Shown here: positions 60,301-64,000 of the stretch, piece after piece
How the letters are laid out: the number at the start of each line of letters is the position of its first letter
Position numbering within the stretch: the first letter of the stretch is position 1
Source: Pyrocephalus nanus
Taxonomy: Eukaryota; Chordata; Aves; Passeriformes; Tyrannidae
DNA length: 64,000 nt
NCBI GenBank assembly: GCA_038380795.1
Contig: CM076272.1
Location: 3,167,001 to 3,231,000 of the forward strand
Direction: 5' to 3'
Notes under the pieces: generated by a model
The model's input: only the letters and a program-made list of their open reading frames with translations
The model's database searches: none
What the model was told of the DNA's origin: nothing
Program-made: the position numbers and the translations under genes

Positions 60301-62354
60301 TGATGTTGTGGCTAACAGCCAGTCAGGGCAGTAGGCTGTTCAGAGAGCTTTTGGGTTCAAGCAGAAGTGGTTTTGATGTGCTGCATGGCAAGAAAGACAT
60401 TGCAGCATTCCTCTTCTTGCCTCATATCTAAATGGAACTTGCAATTAATAACTCAGGTTAGCGATTCGCTCTGGCTAACCCAGCTAAGGCAGAGGATTTG
60501 TTCTGGCATTTTTCCTAGGAGTTTCCCCTGTCCCATTGATGGGCAAAGTTGGTATGGTGAAGACACACACTTCTCTGTGCCACAGTGCTCCCTCAGGACC
60601 AGGGTTTCCCAGCCCATTTCAGGTGGCAAAGTTAGTGGTAGGTAATTTATCCTCATTGTAATATCAAGGAAAAGGGACTGTTTGACTTCATCAGCCTCTT
60701 GCTTTCTTCCTGCTGGATCACTTGCCTTGCACTGAGGTGCACTGCTTGGCTCCTCTGATCCTCCTGCAAGTCCACACCGTCTCCTCCTCCTGCCTCTGCT
60801 CTGCCTTCTGCTCTACTTTCTTCTTTTGCCCATGGCTGTTTGTATTCAGGGTTCTCCTGCTGTGCCAGGCTGCTGGGTTATCCCTGCACAAGTTTCCTAC
60901 AGCTCTCCCAAGTGCCTGTGTGCCAGCACATCCACAAATCACACGGGTGTGCGGGTGAGAATTAGAGGTTGAGCAGCCACTGGCTCCCACAGCATCACAG
61001 GCCCTCAGAGCCAACAGAGGGAGGGCAAGAGCTTTTTCCAGGGACTTCACAGTCTAGCCAAGGGATGCTGGAGAGCAGCCTGTCAGCTTGGGAGGGAAAA
61101 GGGTGGGGAAGCAGTTGGTTGGGAAGGAGGACAGCCAATGTTGGACAGGGTGGGGCTGGGGAACTGGCTGGCAGCGTCAAGGGCAATCAGGGAAAGGGTA
61201 TGAATGAGGAAAAGCCTCCTTTTGAGGGTGGGAGTCTTGTCACATGCAGCCCTCAGCCATTTTCCAGCTCAGTCATGCTTCTCCTGTATATGATTGACTG
61301 CTGCCCACGGCATGGGGGGATATGTGCTGTTCTCTCTGGGAGCTGTCCACGGGGTCAGACGTGGCAACACTCTCCTTGGTTGACTTCAGGCCTAGTGAGC
61401 TTTGTGTCACCCCTTTCCCCTTCAGCACTTTCCTCTGCCTTCTCAGCTGACTCTTCCTTTGCATCCCTTTTTCCAACCCCTCCTGTGGCTGCCACAGAAA
61501 TCATCTTCACCCCTCACAGCAGCCTTTGGCTCAGGCTGAGAGAAGCACTTTCTGTGGGCTCCCCAAAAGGATTTTGGTACTGTTATTTGTTGGTCTGTTG
61601 GACTTTCAGGGGTGCTGAAGTGAAGGCAGGTGTGGGAGTGAAGCAATTAGATGGGAGGTGGGAAATTCCATAGCTGGGGAAGTAGTGGAGGGGATGGAGG
61701 CCTTGTATGCAGTTCTGGGGCAAATCCTCCATGGGAAAAGCCTTGGGTAAAACAAAAAAAGCAAGAACAACTGGGTGGGGCTGGGTGGCAGGTTTGCAAC
61801 ACGTGTGCTGCCAGAAGCTTCACCTGGCAGGTCTCAAACACACTGCCATTCTCACCTGCTCCCCTTGTGTTTGTTTTCCCATCTCTCTCTCCTCTCCATT
61901 CAGAGCCGGTGCTTTGAGGCAGCAGCCTCATCTGCCTGGGTGTTTTGAAAACACTTAACATACTTGGTGCTGAGTAAATTACTGCTGTGGTTGTTACTAT
62001 TGCACCAACTAGCTTGCAGCCCCTTTTGCATGCACAAGAGCAGATCATTACAGCAATTTGTTTGTAGTGATGTCACAACCACCAAGGGCTGTCCAGCAAA
62101 TCCCTGCACCTACTGATCTGGAGGCTCTGCCAGGCAAGAGGGGTCTGGACTGAGGCTGGCTGGGTTGGGGATGGCTGTGGCACATCCTCCTGCCCCCTTG
62201 GCTGCTGCGTGGCAGCTCCCACTCCAAGCAGTGAACTCAAGTCCTTTGGTACTTCTTCCTTTCTGTGGTATTCCTTGATTTCCCCCCTCTTCCTCCACAG
62301 CTGGCTCAGCAGACAAGATGTGCTTGAGTGAACGTGTTGTTTGGCCTACGGGGT

Positions 62355-62448
62355 TGGTGTGACTTGCCCAAGAGAGCACATTAGTCAGGAGCAAACCCAG
62401 GCACTTTTGCTGCCCAGTCATGTGTTTTAAGTGCTCCACCTTGCTCCC
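62355..62448 (+). repeat. Possible ancient MIR/L3-like repeat remnant
   Basis: The phrases ggtgtgacttgcccaaga, then agtcaggagcaaacccaggc and tgttttaagtgctccacc follow the order of an old repeat core (gtgacttgcccaaggtcac, ggagcaaacccagg, tgctctaaccac). It is short and diverged. Confidence 0.4.
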
Positions 62449-62569
62449 CGGGACACTTGGATCCTGTCGGGAGGCACAGCAGATGGAGCCAGGCGGCAGG
62501 TCCAGCTCCAGCTGGTTGGCAGGGAAAGGGCGAAGCAGCAGCACCAGTGACCTTGCTGATTTATTCATT

Positions 62570-62820
62570 AGACAGTGCTTAGAAGGAGGGGAGGATTGAT
62601 TTGTCTGTCAAATGCAACACCAAACCATGCGGCCTGCAAGGGGAGGACTAATTGTGCCACTGACACAGAAGCCGGGACTGACTCACGCAGTCAAGCACCT
62701 TTTTATTATATTTTGCTGCTAGTCAGCTCTTCTTTTCATCTATCCTATTATCTTGGGCAATTTATTGATGTAAAGTCAAATTTAAGTGGTTATTTTGCCT
62801 GTGAAAATGAGGAAAAAAAT
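62570..62820. promoter_or_regulatory. Candidate conserved non-coding element
   Basis: A compositionally complex block has TGATTTGTCTGTCAAATGC (TGTCA/TGACA-type TALE homeobox), GGACTAATTGTG, GACTGACTCACGCAGTCAAG and TTATCTTGGGCAATTTATTG. No coding signal is present. The call is inference from texture and motifs. Confidence 0.3.
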
Positions 62821-63052
62821 GTCTAAACTGAATACAGGGAGGTGCTGGATCACTGTGGAAGCAGTGTGAAGCTGTCCAACTGTACAACCCACCTCTGGTA
62901 GCAAAATGCCTTGTTCAAAAGCATTTTGTGGGCTCTTAACAAAAGTGCCCCAAAGCATTCAGGTTTCTGATTCTTAATCCAGGGGATTCTTGAAAGGACC
63001 AAACTGTCTGCCTGCCTTTGAAATCAGTGCCAGAGCTGCTTAAAAAAAAGGC

Positions 63053-63080
63053 AAAAAAAAAAAAAAAAAAAGAGAGAGAG
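63053..63080. repeat. A19 tract followed by (GA)5
   Basis: An A-run merges into a short GA repeat, with a further A8 at 63042-63049. No retroelement body is recognised. Confidence 0.9.
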
Positions 63081-63400
63081 CTTTCTGTAAGTACAGTGTG
63101 ATCACTGAGGCTGCTGTTCTTGAAGATGGGTAAGGGCCAAATTTAAATTGGCTGCTTCACATGCAAGTAGTGGCACTGCTGCAGTAGCTTTCACAGGCAT
63201 CACAAGTGGGCTCTGCCTGTTCCATGGGCTGCTCAGTCATTGTCAAGCCTAAATTAGCGTGGTGCTGGCTTAACATGTGTCTGGCTGGATTGCTGCATGG
63301 GACAAATGTTAGCTGATGGCCCATGGCACATCATAACTGCCTCCACTGCCGCTCCCCTGAACTGCCAAGCAAGTTGCTTTTAATCCTCATCTTTGCAAAA

Positions 63401-63452
63401 AAGAATGGTTTGGGTTGGAAGGGACCTTAAAGATCATCTAGTTCCCACACCC
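63401..63452 (-). repeat. CR1 LINE 3'-end fragment (antisense)
   Basis: The stretch aagaatggtttgggttggaa, then gggaccttaaagatcatcta and gttcccacaccc is almost identical to the reverse complement of the avian CR1 3' end. It is better preserved than the intronic copy at 6705-6758. Confidence 0.93.
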
Positions 63453-64000
63453 AAGGTATTGTCCTTCCTAAAGACAAGTGACCAGTTGTGCAATCAGTGA
63501 GGCCAGCCTGCTTTCTTCAGTTTCCTGCATTGACTTGTGGCTTCACCTGCACTCCAGCAGAAGGCTTTGGCCTGTTCCCCACAGGGCTGAAGAGATGCCT
63601 GTTATGTGGGATACCTTCAGAGACTCCAGGTTTTGTTTGGATCTGGATGGCTCCTGCTAATGGTTCCTGGTCCAGGCCTTGCTGGAAGGCTTTGAGGGTC
63701 AGTACAATCATTTGGAAGATTTCCAATAGCTGCAATGGGTGCTGAGTTGAGCCTGCACTGAGGGCACAGGGGAGGATTAATTGCCTTTTCTAATTTGGTT
63801 TTCAGATTCTCCCCCACTGCTCTGCTAAATGGACCTCAACCCTGATCTTGAAGCGAGCACTTTGCCAAAATTTACACCCCTACAGGAATTGAATAGCTCC
63901 TCCTTTCACTTCCAGCCTCTCCTTTCCTTGCAATTTCTGTTCCTCCTCCACAATTTTTGAAGGCCATTTATCCTCTAGTTGCAAAATGTGCCTCCCCCTC

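Larger units (their letters stand above)
57381..64000. other. Intergenic region, no gene recognised
   Basis: The longest ORF of the window lies here (60969-61673 plus, 234 codons). It is in a GC-richer, stop-poor interval, has low-complexity Ser/Gly/Pro-rich composition and no recognisable domain, so I treat it as chance. Other contents are a possible ancient repeat at 62355-62448, a candidate element at 62570-62820 and a CR1 tail at 63401-63452. LINGO1 coding sequence is not present. Confidence 0.65.

Noticed and set aside
63596..63745. Extension of the CR1 copy at 63401 further to the right
   Set aside because: After about 63452 the words do not follow the CR1 consensus order well enough to support it.
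13286..64000. LINGO1 coding exon or other known neighbour gene
   Set aside because: LINGO1 coding sequence would give an uninterrupted ORF of about 600 codons with leucine-rich repeats. The longest ORF here is 234 codons and none shows LRR patterns.
1..64000. CRISPR arrays, prophage, operons, tRNA or rRNA genes
   Set aside because: No regularly spaced repeats, no prokaryotic gene arrangement and no cloverleaf or rRNA signature were seen. The window is vertebrate nuclear DNA.

Overview
This 64 kb window is animal nuclear DNA, almost certainly from a bird. It has one spliced protein-coding gene with GT/AG introns, long non-coding flanks, homopolymer tracts, and at least five fragments of CR1 LINEs. 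CR1 is the dominant bird and reptile retrotransposon. There is no sign of prokaryotic gene packing, CRISPR or plasmid features.

The only gene I can support is on the + strand at 1 to about 13,285. It is the 3' half of HMG20A (iBRAF), an HMG-box chromatin protein. Five coding exons at 1560-1692, 2058-2089, 6363-6438, 7313-7528 and 8152-8288 join in phase and encode the last 197 residues: the end of the HMG box, a linker, the coiled coil and the C-terminal tail. The stop codon lies 7 nt before a splice donor. A separate last exon from 10544 carries about 2.7 kb of 3' UTR and ends at poly(A) signals near 13138 and 13259. The 5' exons lie upstream of the window.

From about 13,285 to 64,000 I find no coding gene. 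In vertebrates HMG20A is generally followed by LINGO1 on the opposite strand. LINGO1 has a large single coding exon, and no ORF of that size is present, so the window probably ends inside the HMG20A-LINGO1 intergenic interval. That interval holds CR1 fragments (33.5, 38.9-39.2, 42.3 and 63.4 kb), four fragments that look like much older amniote repeats (24.5, 33.9, 52.4 and 62.4 kb), three short CpG-rich patches (30.7, 33.0 and 40.9 kb), several short perfect inverted repeats, and a series of AT-rich, homeobox-motif-rich segments that may be conserved regulatory elements.

I found no evidence of a new multi-gene system. The best leads are regulatory: the small CpG island with an adjacent hairpin and splice acceptor at 33 kb, the octamer/homeobox-rich block at 52.6-53.0 kb next to an ancient repeat, the palindrome-bearing block at 57.2 kb, and splicing oddities in HMG20A (a 32-nt exon, a weak donor, a weak acceptor and a 3' UTR intron).
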